Below, one piece after another: positions 51,983-61,549 of a stretch of 64,000 nt of DNA. Origin of the DNA: CAYZJB01 sp964602985 (GTDB taxonomy: Bacteria; CLD3; SB21); assembly GCA_964602985.1 (NCBI GenBank), contig CAZRTJ010000015.1, positions 33,048-97,047 on the forward strand. Reading direction: 5' to 3'. Positions within the stretch are counted from its first letter, which is position 1; each line of letters begins with the position of its first letter. The notes under the pieces are model-generated. The model was given only the letters and a program-made list of their open reading frames with translations, ran no database searches and was not told the DNA's origin. The translations under genes and the position numbers were made by a program.

Positions 51983-52566
51983 TGATCCTGAAGGCCGCAC
52001 ATACGTTGATTTGGATGCTGGCGTCCCTGGCAGTGCTGTCGGGATCGACCGCGGCGCAGGACATGGAAGTACCCGTGGATGTGCAGTTTGCCATTTTCTC
52101 AAAAATTCTGGCTTTCGACCGCAATCTCAAAGACCGATCGGGAGAAGAAGTGGTGATCGGCGTTTTGTATCAACAGAATCAGAGCGGCACGAATCAACTG
52201 CTGAGCCAGGTCCGAAAACTTTCCAAGAGCCTGGTGGAGATGGAAGGCATTCCCGTTCATTTTGTGTACATCAACGGGGATGACATTGGCAATCTCGCGC
52301 AGGCGCTCAGTGTGAACGAGGTGGACATTCTGTACGTGTGTCCCATTCAGACGCCCGATCTTTCGGTTGTCTCCGTGACGGCCCGCTCCCGCAAGGTGGT
52401 CACGCTGACCGGCGTGCCGGCGTATGTGCACGACGGCTTGTCCATCGGGGTCATGCTCAAGGACCGGAAACCAAAACCGATGATCAATCTGGCGCAGGCA
52501 AAGTCCGAAGGTCTCGACCTGGCATCGCGCGTGCTGAGCCTCTCCATTACCGTGAAAGACGAATGA
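51982..52566 (+). CDS. YfiR-like (DUF4154) periplasmic protein
   Basis: The ATG at 51982 shares its A with the receptor stop (TGATG). The 194 residues begin with a signal peptide (LASLAVLSGSTAAQ). YfiR-family stretches include VQFAIFSKILAFDRN, VVIGVLYQQNQSGTNQL and LTGVPAYVHDGLSIGVML. In Pseudomonas, YfiR is a periplasmic repressor of the diguanylate cyclase YfiN. Here the partner is a kinase whose sensor end is periplasmic, with a 4-nt overlap. A repressor or ligand-sensing role for that kinase is the natural inference. Confidence 0.87.
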   Translation: MILKAAHTLIWMLASLAVLSGSTAAQDMEVPVDVQFAIFSKILAFDRNLKDRSGEEVVIGVLYQQNQSGTNQLLSQVRKLSKSLVEMEGIPVHFVYINGDDIGNLAQALSVNEVDILYVCPIQTPDLSVVSVTARSRKVVTLTGVPAYVHDGLSIGVMLKDRKPKPMINLAQAKSEGLDLASRVLSLSITVKDE

Positions 52567-55500
52567 CGTGGCGTGAAAAAATATTTCCCTCCACCATCCG
52601 CAACAAGCTGGTGGCATTGGTCTCGCTGTTGATCGCGTGTATTTCCACGTTCATTTATCTGTACTTTCCCGGCCGGATGGCGCATCAAGCGGAAGAGGCG
52701 CTGACGGCCAAGGCGCAGACGCTGGCAAACATGCTGGCGGTGTCCGTTACCGCCGCACTGGTGTTCGAAGATTCCACCGAACTAGCGGAGACATTGGTTC
52801 CGCTGAGAGCCAATCCCGATCTGATGGAAGTTCAAATCTATCGGGATCGCGCCCGGGTGATGGAATACCGTGCGGCAGGGGCGGACAGTGTGGAGTCCAT
52901 CATCGCCGCCACAGCCGACGTGATTCACAAGTCGGAAACCATCGGAACGGTTCGTGTCGGACTGTCGCGTGGTTGGATCCTCGAGGCGGTGGCCCGGGGA
53001 CGATTGGCTATCACGCTGATCAGTGTATTGATTTTTGTGATTGGACTTCTGGCGGTGTTTTTCATCAGCACCGCCGTGACCCGTTACCTTGAGCGTATCT
53101 CGACCACGGTGCAATCCGTCGCGCGAGGCGAACTCCAGCATCGCGTCGAAGTGTCCGGACAAGACGAGGTCGCGCAACTCGCTTCCTCCTTCAACGTCAT
53201 GATGGGCAATTTACAGAAAGCCCAGGAAGAGATGGCGGCGTTGAATGAAAGTCTGGAAGTGCGCATAGAGGAACGGACCCACGCGCTGATGTCGGAGATC
53301 GAGGTGCGGCGCCGGGTCGAAGAACAACTGCACGAGGAAATCCTGGAACATCGCAAGACGGAGGAGACGCTCCGCCGCAACGACCTCCGGTTGCAGGCGC
53401 TGATCAATGCGCTGCCCGATCTCATCGTGCGGATCAATCGCGAAGGCGTTCTGCTTGACGTGCACGTGCCGCGGGAGTTTGCGGCCCCCGTTTTTGCCGA
53501 TGCCATCGGCAAGAACATCCGCGAACTGATCGACCGGCGCGACGTGGACACCACGATTCAACAGTTGGAACGCGCGCTTGCGCACGAACAGGCGCGCTTC
53601 TTCGAGTATCAGGTGATGGTCAACAACCAGACGCGAGACCGGGAAGTACGCTTTGTCCCATCGGGTGAGGACGAAGTGCTGGCGGTCATTCGCGATATTA
53701 CCGAGCGCAAACAGCTCGAGCGCGAACTGATCGACGCCCGCGAAGACGCCCTGCAGGCCGCACGGATGAAATCGGAATTCATCGCCAACATGAGTCATGA
53801 AATCCGCACGCCGATGAATGGCGTCATCGGAATGACGACGCTTCTCTCGGACACCGAACTCACGCCCGATCAGCGCGAGTTCGTCGACACGATCCGCAGC
53901 AGCGGCGAGGCGCTCCTCGCCATCATCAACGACATTCTGGATTTCAGTAAAATTGAATCCGGAAGGCTGGAAGTCGAGTCGTTCGCGTTTAGCCTGTGGA
54001 GTTGTCTGGTGGAAACGGCGGGGCTCGGCAGTCCCGACGCGCAGAAGAAGGGCCTGGAACTGATCTGCTGGATCGGTCCCGATGTGCCGGAGCGTGTCCT
54101 GGGCGATGCGACACGATTGCGACAGGTGATTGGCAATCTCGTCAGCAATGCCGTCAAATTCACGCAACAGGGAGAGGTTGTGGTTTCCCTGGAGAAAGTT
54201 CCCTCGATCGACGAGCGCGATTGGTTTCGAATTGATGTGAGAGACACAGGCATCGGCATACCGGAAGAGAAACGTCATCGGTTGTTTCATTCATTCTCGC
54301 AGGTGGATTCGTCCACGACGAGACTGTACGGAGGGACCGGACTCGGATTGGCGATTTCAAAACGGCTGGCGGAACTGATGGGCGGGCGCATCGATTATGA
54401 AAGCACGGTGGGGGGTGGATCGACGTTTCGCATCGAAGTGCCAATGCGGGTGCTGGACCAGGGTTTGCCGACTCTCTTCATACCGGTGCCGCCGCTGGAG
54501 GGCAAGACCATTCTGGTGCTGGAAGACAATGCCACGTTGGCCGGAATTCTTGGAAAGTACCTCACGCACTGGGGCGCCGGTTTTTGCCATTGCGAATCGC
54601 CGGAGTCCCTGCGCGAATATCTGGATGCGCGGAAGGAGGCGCCCGGTCTGGTCCTGGTGGATGACACGTGGCCGGGGACGAGTGCGCATGACCTCGGCAC
54701 AGAGTTGCGCCGCCTGTTTGCTCACGATGTTCCCTTGCTCCTCATGACGCCGGGATCCGATGCCCGCGACGAATCACTCTTTGATGCGGTCATACGCAAA
54801 CCGGTGAAACCGTATCTGCTGATGACGATCCTTTCGAACATGATGACCGGCAAAGCCGCACACGTCGTCCACCCGAGACAGTCCCTGGAGGTCATCGATC
54901 AGAGCATCGCGTCCCGATATCCGCTGCGCATCCTCATCGCGGAGGACAATCCCGTGAATCAACGGCTGGCCCTGCGGCTCTTTGAACGAATGGGGTTTAC
55001 GCCCAATCTGGTTCAGAATGGAAGAGAAGCGCTGAAAGCCGTGGAGGATGAGGAGTACGATATGATTTTCCTGGATATTCAAATGCCCGAAATGGACGGA
55101 CTCACCACGTCGAAACACCTCATCGAGCGTTATCCGAAGGACCGACCGATCCTGGTGGCGATGACGGCGAGCGCCATGCCCGGAGACCGCGAGCGATTTC
55201 TTGCCGCGGGGATGGATGATTACGTGAGCAAGCCCGTGACGATCCGCGAGATCCGACAGGTATTCGAACGTCACAGCGGCGCGACACTCGAGCTCCATCC
55301 TTCCGAACTCGTCGACATGGCCAAAGTGCTGGAGATCCAGTCCGTCGGCAAAGAATCGGAGACCGACCTGATGCAGGACATGTTTGAGGTTTTTCAGAAA
55401 AATCTTCCCGACATGCTCCGGCGGGTGAGGTCGGCCGTGGAGCAACGCGATTTTTCCTCTCTTCGCGCGGGATTGCATACTCTGAGAGGCGCCGCGCTCA

Positions 55501-55670
55501 GCATCGGGGCGCGACACCTCGCGGCGCTCTGTTTGGAGGCCGAGAACCGGGTCCACGATCAGGCGGGAGACGATCACCGACTCCACGCCGAGGAGATCGA
55601 ACGGGTGAGTCACGAAACACTGTCTGCGCTCAAGCACATGATCGATTCGGCGAACGAGCCGTCCGCGTAA
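52563..55670 (+). CDS. Hybrid sensor histidine kinase (HAMP-PAS-HK-REC-REC-HPT)
   Basis: The ATG at 52563 overlaps the YfiR-like stop (ATGA) and gives 1035 residues. Order: membrane helix (about 15-33), periplasmic sensor of CHASE8-like type (about 40-150), membrane helix (about 150-172), HAMP, coiled coil and PAS (about 280-400). The kinase core follows, with FIANMSHEIRTPMNG (phospho-His), DILDFSKIES, NLVSNAVKF, DTGIGIPEEK and GGTGLGLAIS. The first receiver has LVLVDDTW in place of a standard core. The second has LRILIAEDNPVN and IFLDIQMPEMDG. A C-terminal HPT domain carries LHTLRGAALSIGA. The first receiver looks degenerate. Confidence 0.93.
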   Translation: MTWREKIFPSTIRNKLVALVSLLIACISTFIYLYFPGRMAHQAEEALTAKAQTLANMLAVSVTAALVFEDSTELAETLVPLRANPDLMEVQIYRDRARVMEYRAAGADSVESIIAATADVIHKSETIGTVRVGLSRGWILEAVARGRLAITLISVLIFVIGLLAVFFISTAVTRYLERISTTVQSVARGELQHRVEVSGQDEVAQLASSFNVMMGNLQKAQEEMAALNESLEVRIEERTHALMSEIEVRRRVEEQLHEEILEHRKTEETLRRNDLRLQALINALPDLIVRINREGVLLDVHVPREFAAPVFADAIGKNIRELIDRRDVDTTIQQLERALAHEQARFFEYQVMVNNQTRDREVRFVPSGEDEVLAVIRDITERKQLERELIDAREDALQAARMKSEFIANMSHEIRTPMNGVIGMTTLLSDTELTPDQREFVDTIRSSGEALLAIINDILDFSKIESGRLEVESFAFSLWSCLVETAGLGSPDAQKKGLELICWIGPDVPERVLGDATRLRQVIGNLVSNAVKFTQQGEVVVSLEKVPSIDERDWFRIDVRDTGIGIPEEKRHRLFHSFSQVDSSTTRLYGGTGLGLAISKRLAELMGGRIDYESTVGGGSTFRIEVPMRVLDQGLPTLFIPVPPLEGKTILVLEDNATLAGILGKYLTHWGAGFCHCESPESLREYLDARKEAPGLVLVDDTWPGTSAHDLGTELRRLFAHDVPLLLMTPGSDARDESLFDAVIRKPVKPYLLMTILSNMMTGKAAHVVHPRQSLEVIDQSIASRYPLRILIAEDNPVNQRLALRLFERMGFTPNLVQNGREALKAVEDEEYDMIFLDIQMPEMDGLTTSKHLIERYPKDRPILVAMTASAMPGDRERFLAAGMDDYVSKPVTIREIRQVFERHSGATLELHPSELVDMAKVLEIQSVGKESETDLMQDMFEVFQKNLPDMLRRVRSAVEQRDFSSLRAGLHTLRGAALSIGARHLAALCLEAENRVHDQAGDDHRLHAEEIERVSHETLSALKHMIDSANEPSA

Positions 55671-55744
55671 CTGCAAAAAATCTGTTGGTATTCATTCCTC
55701 AACGAATGTACGTTTCCCCGAATCGAATCGACAAAGGACCTATC

Positions 55745-56995
55745 ATGAATCGTCCGACGGATACGATGACTCCTTATGAAGCGGTCAATTATTATTTTGA
55801 CAAAGCGGCGGCTCATTTGAACCTGGAAACCGGTTACCCCGCCATGCTCAAGGCGACGTATCGCGAGATGCGCGTGTCCGTTCCCCTGCGGCTGGATACC
55901 GGCGAGCTGGTGGAGTTCACGGGCTACCGCGTCCAGCACAACGGGGCGCGCGGACCGTACAAGGGCGGCATCCGATTCCATCCCGACGTGGATATCGACG
56001 AAGTGCGCGCGCTGGCGAGTCTGATGACGTGGAAATGTTCGCTGGTTCGCATTCCATTTGGCGGAGCCAAAGGCGGCGTGAATTGCGATCCCAGCAAGTT
56101 GTCCGATCGGGAATTACAGGGCATCACGCGGAGTTACATACGCAAGATCGATATGATGCTCGGTCCGTATCGGGATGTTCCGGCGCCGGATGTCAACACG
56201 AACGCGAAGGTCATGGTCTGGGTCATGGATGAATATGGAAAACGCCATGGATATACACCGGCGGTCGTCACAGGAAAGCCGATTGAAATGGGCGGCAGTG
56301 AAGGTCGTCAGGCGGCGACGGGACGCGGATGCAGTTATGTGACCCGGCAAGTCTGTCAGAGCTACGGCATTCCCATCCACCAGGCAAAAATCGTGATTCA
56401 GGGTTTTGGAAATGTCGGATCTTTTTATGCCCAGTGCATTCGCGAGACGGGCGCTCCGATCATCGCCATCAGCGATGTGTCGGGAGGCTATTTCCATCCG
56501 AAAGGAATTTCCATCGAAAACGCGCTCGCGTATCTGCAGAGTCATCGTACGCTGGAGGGATTTGAAGGAGGCGAGCGCATCTCGAATGAAGAACTGCTCG
56601 CGCTCGAGTGCGACATCCTCGTGCCTGCAGCCCTCGGCCACGTCATCCATTCCGGCAACGTCGATCGGATCCGCGCGCGGCTGATCGTCGAGGCGGCCAA
56701 CAGTCCGATAACGCCCGCCGCCGATCTGGCGCTGGAAGAACGAAAGATTCCCGTCGTACCGGACATCCTGGCCAATGCCGGTGGCGTGACGGTCTCGTAC
56801 TTTGAGTGGGTTCAGAATCTTCAGCAATTTTCGTGGGAAGAAGAGCGGGTCAATTCCGAACTCCAGAAGATCATCGAGCGAACCTATCACCAGGTGTATG
56901 CCAACGCGATGAAACATCGCATCTCCCTGCGCACCTCCGCGTTTATGCTGGCCATCGACGAGGTCGCGCGGGTGAACAAGCTCCGAGGCGTGTAA
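55745..56995 (+). CDS. Glutamate dehydrogenase
   Basis: The product is 416 residues from ATG 55745 with AAAGGA upstream. Conserved blocks are RVQHNGARGPYKGGIRFHP, the catalytic Lys region PFGGAKGGVNCDP, PAPDVNTNAKVMVWVMDEY and the nucleotide-binding IVIQGFGNVGSFYAQ. The length fits the small hexameric NAD- or NADP-linked enzymes that interconvert glutamate and 2-oxoglutarate plus ammonia. The cofactor cannot be fixed from sequence. A GNAT gene starts immediately after the stop codon. Confidence 0.95.
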   Translation: MNRPTDTMTPYEAVNYYFDKAAAHLNLETGYPAMLKATYREMRVSVPLRLDTGELVEFTGYRVQHNGARGPYKGGIRFHPDVDIDEVRALASLMTWKCSLVRIPFGGAKGGVNCDPSKLSDRELQGITRSYIRKIDMMLGPYRDVPAPDVNTNAKVMVWVMDEYGKRHGYTPAVVTGKPIEMGGSEGRQAATGRGCSYVTRQVCQSYGIPIHQAKIVIQGFGNVGSFYAQCIRETGAPIIAISDVSGGYFHPKGISIENALAYLQSHRTLEGFEGGERISNEELLALECDILVPAALGHVIHSGNVDRIRARLIVEAANSPITPAADLALEERKIPVVPDILANAGGVTVSYFEWVQNLQQFSWEEERVNSELQKIIERTYHQVYANAMKHRISLRTSAFMLAIDEVARVNKLRGV

Positions 56996-57568
56996 ATGAT
57001 CGATCCTTCGTCTGCATTCTCGCCCTTGGCGGGATTTCGTCGCATTCGCCTCCGGGATCCCAGACCCGAAGATGCCCAGCGCATCTATCGTTGGCGGGCT
57101 GAGCGTGCGGCGCGGGAACACCAGCCGATCACGCCGATTCCGGTCGACCAGCTGCGCCTGGATCTGGAAAGGACCGCAACCAACAAACTGCCCGATTACT
57201 CGCGCGATCGATTCCAATGGATGATCGAACAGATCATGGATCGGACTCCCGTGGGCTGGATTACGCTGAGTATCCGAAGCTGGGAACATCAGATCGGAGA
57301 GATCGGATACACGCTCAGCGAAGATTACCAGGGGCGCGGATACGGCACGCAGGCGGTCGAGATGGTTTTGGATAAGTCGTTTTTCGAAGCGCATCTGTAT
57401 CGCATCGAAGCCAAATGTTCCGTACACAACCGGGCCTCCGCGAAATTGCTGGAAAAGACGGGATTTTCGCGCGAGGGCATCATGCGCGGATATTTCAATA
57501 TCCGGGGCGAACGCGTGGATCATTACCTGTATGCCATCCTTCGGACTGAATATTCAAGAAAATTCTAG
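56996..57568 (+). CDS. GNAT acetyltransferase (RimJ/RimL-like)
   Basis: This 190-residue acetyltransferase carries the acetyl-CoA site in EDYQGRGYGTQAVEMVLDKSF and the RimJ/RimL closing pattern ASAKLLEKTGFSREGIMRGYF. It opens with RLRDPRPEDAQRIYRWRAER. The substrate is unknown; an N-terminal amine of a protein or small molecule is likely. The start codon directly follows the glutamate dehydrogenase stop, so they are cotranscribed. Confidence 0.88.
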   Translation: MIDPSSAFSPLAGFRRIRLRDPRPEDAQRIYRWRAERAAREHQPITPIPVDQLRLDLERTATNKLPDYSRDRFQWMIEQIMDRTPVGWITLSIRSWEHQIGEIGYTLSEDYQGRGYGTQAVEMVLDKSFFEAHLYRIEAKCSVHNRASAKLLEKTGFSREGIMRGYFNIRGERVDHYLYAILRTEYSRKF

Positions 57569-57578
57569 GAGTAAGTGT

Positions 57579-58175
57579 ATGCGGCTATGGCCCTGGCTCA
57601 TTCTCTTGAGTTCCTGCGGCGTCGTGCAGCAGGTTCAACAAGCCAAGCGGTTTGCGAAATGCGAGTTTCGCATGACGACGATTCAGCAGCTGGAATTGGG
57701 CGGGGTGAATATCCAACGCGTCCGCTCGCTGAAGGATCTGAGTTTGACCAAAGCGGCGCGACTGACCGCGGCGCTGACGGAAAAGACGCTGCCCCTCACG
57801 TTTGATCTGAACGTCGAAGGCTCGAATCCCAATGCGGAAACCGCGGCGATGAACAAACTCGAATGGCGATTGTTCATCGACGAGAAGGAAATGATGGCCG
57901 GTGAAATGCCCAACCGGATCGAAATTCCGCCCCATGCATCGGCAGAATTTCCAATCGCGATTTCTGTGGACCTCAAGAAGGTGCTGTCCGGAGAAAAGAA
58001 AGACGCCGTATTGACGCTGGCCTTCAATCTCGTGGGAGAGGGGGACCGTCCATCCAATATCCTGCTCCAAATCAAACCGACGATCGTTGTGGCAGGTGTG
58101 GCCATGGACTACCCCGGATATTTTGACGTGAAAGCCAGGGTGGACGCGGATACGGTGAAAAAGAAAAAAATCTGA
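57579..58175 (+). CDS. LEA type 2-like lipoprotein
   Basis: The ATG at 57579 with AGGAG 8 nt upstream gives 198 residues; the longer frame overlaps the GNAT gene. The lipobox is LLSSC (Cys13). The mature protein has the LEA type 2/WHy-like beta-sandwich pattern, including LPLTFDLNVEGSNPNAE, EWRLFIDEKEMMAGEM and RIEIPPHASAEFPIAISVD. Such proteins sit at the membrane surface and are linked to desiccation or stress in plants and some bacteria. The bacterial function is unknown. Confidence 0.75.
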   Translation: MRLWPWLILLSSCGVVQQVQQAKRFAKCEFRMTTIQQLELGGVNIQRVRSLKDLSLTKAARLTAALTEKTLPLTFDLNVEGSNPNAETAAMNKLEWRLFIDEKEMMAGEMPNRIEIPPHASAEFPIAISVDLKKVLSGEKKDAVLTLAFNLVGEGDRPSNILLQIKPTIVVAGVAMDYPGYFDVKARVDADTVKKKKI

Positions 58176-58238
58176 TTTGGTTTGGAATTTCTCCCTGCAT
58201 GACTCGTTACACCGTAAACAAACCGGTAAGCGGATCCT

Positions 58239-58934
58239 TTGAGCCACCCCTCTCGAGCCGTCGTTTTTTTTAGTCGAAGCGTCAAGACGGAAGCGCGAAT
58301 GAAGCCGTTCGGTTGTCGCTCGATCCGCGCGGCCGAGCAGCTTGCACATCGTCTGGTGCACAAGACGCTTCGTACGCTGAGTCGTTTGTCGGCTGACCTC
58401 TACTGGTTTTCTGACGTGGATATTCCAGCCGCGGTCCGGTACGGTCGCTTCCGGAATGTTCGCCAGGAAGGAAGAGATCTCCGCGAGCGACTGCAACACG
58501 CATTCTTGTCGCTGTTCGCGGCGGGCTATGCCTCGGTCACGGTCGTCGGTAATGATTCGATCCTGAACGAACGAGACCTGCATGCGGCTCTGGAAGAATC
58601 GCGCGATGTGGTGGGTCCGTCAAGCGACGGTGGATTCTATCTTCTGACTCTGCACGCCGGATCGGCAAACATCGGTCTTCTGGGTGAAGAACGCTGGAAC
58701 GGTGGCCGACCCGCGTTTGCGGGCAGGGCGTGGATGCGACTCCGCATGCGCCACGATTTCGACAGCTGGCAAACTGTGGTCGCGTGGCATCCGGATGCGG
58801 ACATCGTGTCGCTGTTGCTTGCCGCGTGCGTCGTGCGGCAGGATCGACAACGCGCCTTCATTGCTTCCTCTGATTCCCTCCGGCTACCCGCGACTTCTCG
58901 ACGTCCGCCTCCTCTCCTGCGCACCTCCGCGTAA
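58239..58934 (+). CDS. DUF2064 / TIGR04282-like arsenosugar-cluster glycosyltransferase
   Basis: This 231-residue protein from TTG 58239 resembles the TIGR04282 family of nucleotidyl/glycosyl transferases. Markers are AVVFFSRSVKTEARMK at the start, SVTVVGNDSILNERDL and VVGPSSDGGFYLLTL. The last resembles the sugar-nucleotide-binding DGGFYLLG of the family. These genes accompany arsS in arsenosugar loci, and the cluster that follows supports that. An ATG at 58299 would cut conserved residues, so I keep TTG. The tail after residue 195 is unusual (Arg/Pro/Ser-rich). Confidence 0.78.
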   Translation: MSHPSRAVVFFSRSVKTEARMKPFGCRSIRAAEQLAHRLVHKTLRTLSRLSADLYWFSDVDIPAAVRYGRFRNVRQEGRDLRERLQHAFLSLFAAGYASVTVVGNDSILNERDLHAALEESRDVVGPSSDGGFYLLTLHAGSANIGLLGEERWNGGRPAFAGRAWMRLRMRHDFDSWQTVVAWHPDADIVSLLLAACVVRQDRQRAFIASSDSLRLPATSRRPPPLLRTSA

Positions 58935-58990
58935 CGACTCTTTACCTGCCGCTTAACCTGCGTTCACGGACGCAGAATGGAGATGCTTGT

Positions 58991-59329
58991 ATGAACTATT
59001 ACGATAGCGACGATCTGAAACACTTCAAGGATGTGGGGAAATTTCGCAAGGAATTGATGGATCTGTTTTTCCAGTATTACAATACGGTGACAGGGCAGGA
59101 CGGAGCGCTCACCAAGCGCGAGAAGGCGCTGATCGCGCTGGCCGTGTCGCATTCCAAGAATTGCCCGTACTGCATCGACGCGTACACGACCGCGTGTCTG
59201 GAAAATGGCGCCAGTCCGGATCAAATGACCGAGGCGATCCATGTCGCCGCCGCCATGGAAGCGGGGATCACGCTGGTCCATGGCGTGCAGATGCAAAACG
59301 CCATGGAAAAACTCGGGGCCATCGATTGA
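58991..59329 (+). CDS. Arsenosugar biosynthesis-associated peroxidase-like (CMD-fold) protein
   Basis: This 112-residue carboxymuconolactone-decarboxylase-fold protein has the AhpD-like CxxC NCPYCIDAYT (Cys56, Cys59 region). It opens with YYDSDDLKHFKDVGKF, typical of the version linked to arsS. AhpD-type proteins reduce peroxides through the CxxC pair. Its job in arsenosugar synthesis is not established. It ends 10 nt before arsS. Confidence 0.9.
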   Translation: MNYYDSDDLKHFKDVGKFRKELMDLFFQYYNTVTGQDGALTKREKALIALAVSHSKNCPYCIDAYTTACLENGASPDQMTEAIHVAAAMEAGITLVHGVQMQNAMEKLGAID

Positions 59330-59339
59330 AAGGAATGTC

Positions 59340-60350
59340 ATGTCGGTCGAACTGAAAATTCTTCAGCCGCTTTCACCGTATAATTTATATGAAACGGCCA
59401 ATCGGCACGGGTTGCACCTCGCGCCGGTTTCCGTGGAGATTCTCCAAATCAACATCACCAAGCTGTGCAATCAGGCCTGCCGCCATTGCCACGTGGACTC
59501 TTCTCCCAAACGCACCGAACAAATGGATCGGCGCACGGTCGATCGGATCCTGCAGATTCTCGCCGATCATCCGTCCATCGCGAAATTGGACATCACGGGC
59601 GGCGCACCGGAACTGAATCCGCATTTCGATTACGTCGTCGAGCAGGCCGTCGGTTTGCGGAAGCATGTGATGGTCCGGCATAATCTGACCGTCACCATCG
59701 ACGGACATCCCGTGACGGGAGAAAGCAAACGGTACTTGCCGGAATTCTACGCGCGACACGGCGTGGAGGTGATCAGCTCGCTTCCATATTACGAAGAGTA
59801 TTTCACCGACAAGCAGAGGGGGCGGGGCGTCTTCCAAAAGAGCATCGACTCGCTGCGCATGCTGAACGATCAAGGCTACGGCATGGAGGGATCGGGGAAG
59901 ATTCTCAATCTCGTGTACAATCCCGTCGGACCGTATCTTCCCGCCTCGCAATCTCAATTGGAAGCCGACTACAAGCGAAGTCTGCGTGAGAAGTTTGCCC
60001 TGAATTTTAATGGACTATTCACCATCACGAACATGCCGATTCATCGATTCAAGGACGATCTGATTCGAAACGGTCGGTACGATGAGTATATGGAAAAATT
60101 GGTGAATGCCTTTAATCCAACGGCGGCGTTGGGCATCATGTGCCGCTCCCTCATCAGCGTCAGCTACGACGGAAAGATATACGACTGCGATTTCAATCAA
60201 ATGCTCGACCTGCAGGCGGAGTGTCCGGAACCGGCAACGATCTGGAATTTCGACATGGAGAAGATCGTGAATCGGTCGATCGTTTTCGGTTCGCACTGCT
60301 TCGGGTGCACGGCCGGGGCGGGGAGCAGTTGCGGCGGCGCCACGGCGTAA
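59340..60350 (+). CDS. arsS: Arsenosugar biosynthesis radical SAM protein ArsS
   Basis: The ATG at 59340 with AAAGGA upstream gives 336 residues; the longer frame overlaps the CMD gene. The radical-SAM motif is CNQACRHC (Cys at about 41, 45, 48), followed by LDITGGAPELNP. The C-terminal region has YDCDFNQMLDL and closes HCFGCTAGAGSSCGG, the ArsS signature. ArsS joins a 5'-deoxyadenosyl moiety from S-adenosylmethionine to methylated arsenic, giving arsenosugar precursors. It lies between the CMD protein and a PiT-type transporter, with an ArsM-type methyltransferase two genes on. Confidence 0.95.
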   Translation: MSVELKILQPLSPYNLYETANRHGLHLAPVSVEILQINITKLCNQACRHCHVDSSPKRTEQMDRRTVDRILQILADHPSIAKLDITGGAPELNPHFDYVVEQAVGLRKHVMVRHNLTVTIDGHPVTGESKRYLPEFYARHGVEVISSLPYYEEYFTDKQRGRGVFQKSIDSLRMLNDQGYGMEGSGKILNLVYNPVGPYLPASQSQLEADYKRSLREKFALNFNGLFTITNMPIHRFKDDLIRNGRYDEYMEKLVNAFNPTAALGIMCRSLISVSYDGKIYDCDFNQMLDLQAECPEPATIWNFDMEKIVNRSIVFGSHCFGCTAGAGSSCGGATA

Positions 60351-60377
60351 GCAATCCATGAAACCAAGGGGCACACC

Positions 60378-61490
60378 GTGCTGATTCTGATTCTACTCTT
60401 CGCCGCGACACTCTTCGTGGCGTATTCCAATGGCGCCAACGATAACTTCAAAGGCGTGGCGACCTTATTCGGAAGCCGGACGACGACGTATCGGCGCGCG
60501 CTCACGCTGGCGACGGTGACGACGTTTGCGGGATCGGTGGCATCGGTCTTTCTCGCGCAAACATTGGTCAAGAACTTTTCCGGCAAGGGTCTCGTCCCGG
60601 ACGCACTCACGGCCACGCCGGAATTTCTCATCGCCGTTGCCGGTGGCGCCGGGCTGACGGTGATTCTTGCGACGATCTTCGGGTTTCCGATCTCCACGAC
60701 GCACGGACTGACCGGTGCGCTGACGGGCGCGGGACTCGTAGCGGCCGGATCTCAAATTGATTTTGGGAAACTCGGGGGAAGTTTCTTTTTGCCTTTGATC
60801 GCGAGCCCCTTTGCCGCTCTGGTGATTGCCGTCGGAGCGTACGTCGCGTTTCGAAAAATCCGACTCACGATGGGAGTTCGTGAGGAACATTGCATCTGTA
60901 TCGGCAGTGAGGAGAAGGTCGTACATGTTCCCCAGCCGCAATCGGTGTTACAGTTCACCGGCGTCATGCCCGTGATCGGCGTGGGAGACGTGACCTCGTG
61001 CGTGCGCCGCTACGGTGGGAGTGTGTTCGGTCTGTCGGCACAGTCGGTGCTCGATGCCGCCCATTACCTGTCCGCCAGCATCGTCAGCTTTGCGCGCGGC
61101 CTCAACGACACGCCGAAGATCGTGGCGCTGTTGCTCGCGGTCGACCTGCTGCAGATCGAATGGGGTATGCTGGCCGTGGCGCTGGCGATGGCCGTCGGGG
61201 GTCTGCTCAACGCCAGGAAAGTCGCGGCGACGATGAGTGAGAAGATTACCGGCATGAATCACGGACAAGGGTTTACCGCCAATCTGGTGACCGGGGTACT
61301 GGTGATCTTTGCAAGCCGTTTCGGCATGCCGGTTTCGACGACACACGTCTCGGTGGGTGCGATCACGGGCATCGGCGTCGTCAGCCGTCAGATCCACTGG
61401 CGCGTGATCCGCGATGTGGTACTGTCTTGGATGCTGACGCTGCCCGTGGCGGCGATGTGCGCGGCGGCGATTCTGTGGATGATTCGGTAG
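60378..61490 (+). CDS. PiT-family inorganic phosphate/arsenate transporter
   Basis: This 370-residue membrane protein starts at GTG 60378 and has about ten helices. The two PiT signature repeats are visible: VAYSNGANDNFKGVATL (residues 14-30) with GFPISTTHGLTGAL, and ARGLNDTPKIVALLL with GMPVSTTHVSVGAI. These transport phosphate with protons or sodium and can admit arsenate. Its place between arsS and arsM suggests a role in arsenic entry or product movement, which is inferred. Confidence 0.92.
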   Translation: MLILILLFAATLFVAYSNGANDNFKGVATLFGSRTTTYRRALTLATVTTFAGSVASVFLAQTLVKNFSGKGLVPDALTATPEFLIAVAGGAGLTVILATIFGFPISTTHGLTGALTGAGLVAAGSQIDFGKLGGSFFLPLIASPFAALVIAVGAYVAFRKIRLTMGVREEHCICIGSEEKVVHVPQPQSVLQFTGVMPVIGVGDVTSCVRRYGGSVFGLSAQSVLDAAHYLSASIVSFARGLNDTPKIVALLLAVDLLQIEWGMLAVALAMAVGGLLNARKVAATMSEKITGMNHGQGFTANLVTGVLVIFASRFGMPVSTTHVSVGAITGIGVVSRQIHWRVIRDVVLSWMLTLPVAAMCAAAILWMIR

Positions 61491-61549
61491 GACGCAAGAA
61501 CCGTGTTCAGGCGAATGAAAGATTTTCGAAACGCATAAAGGATGAACGT

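Noticed and set aside
56114..57523. 469-residue minus-strand frame across glutamate dehydrogenase and GNAT genes
   Set aside because: It spans two well-supported plus-strand genes and shows no family match.
58199..58273. 24-codon ORF before the TIGR04282-like gene
   Set aside because: No Shine-Dalgarno signal and no overlap logic; likely chance.
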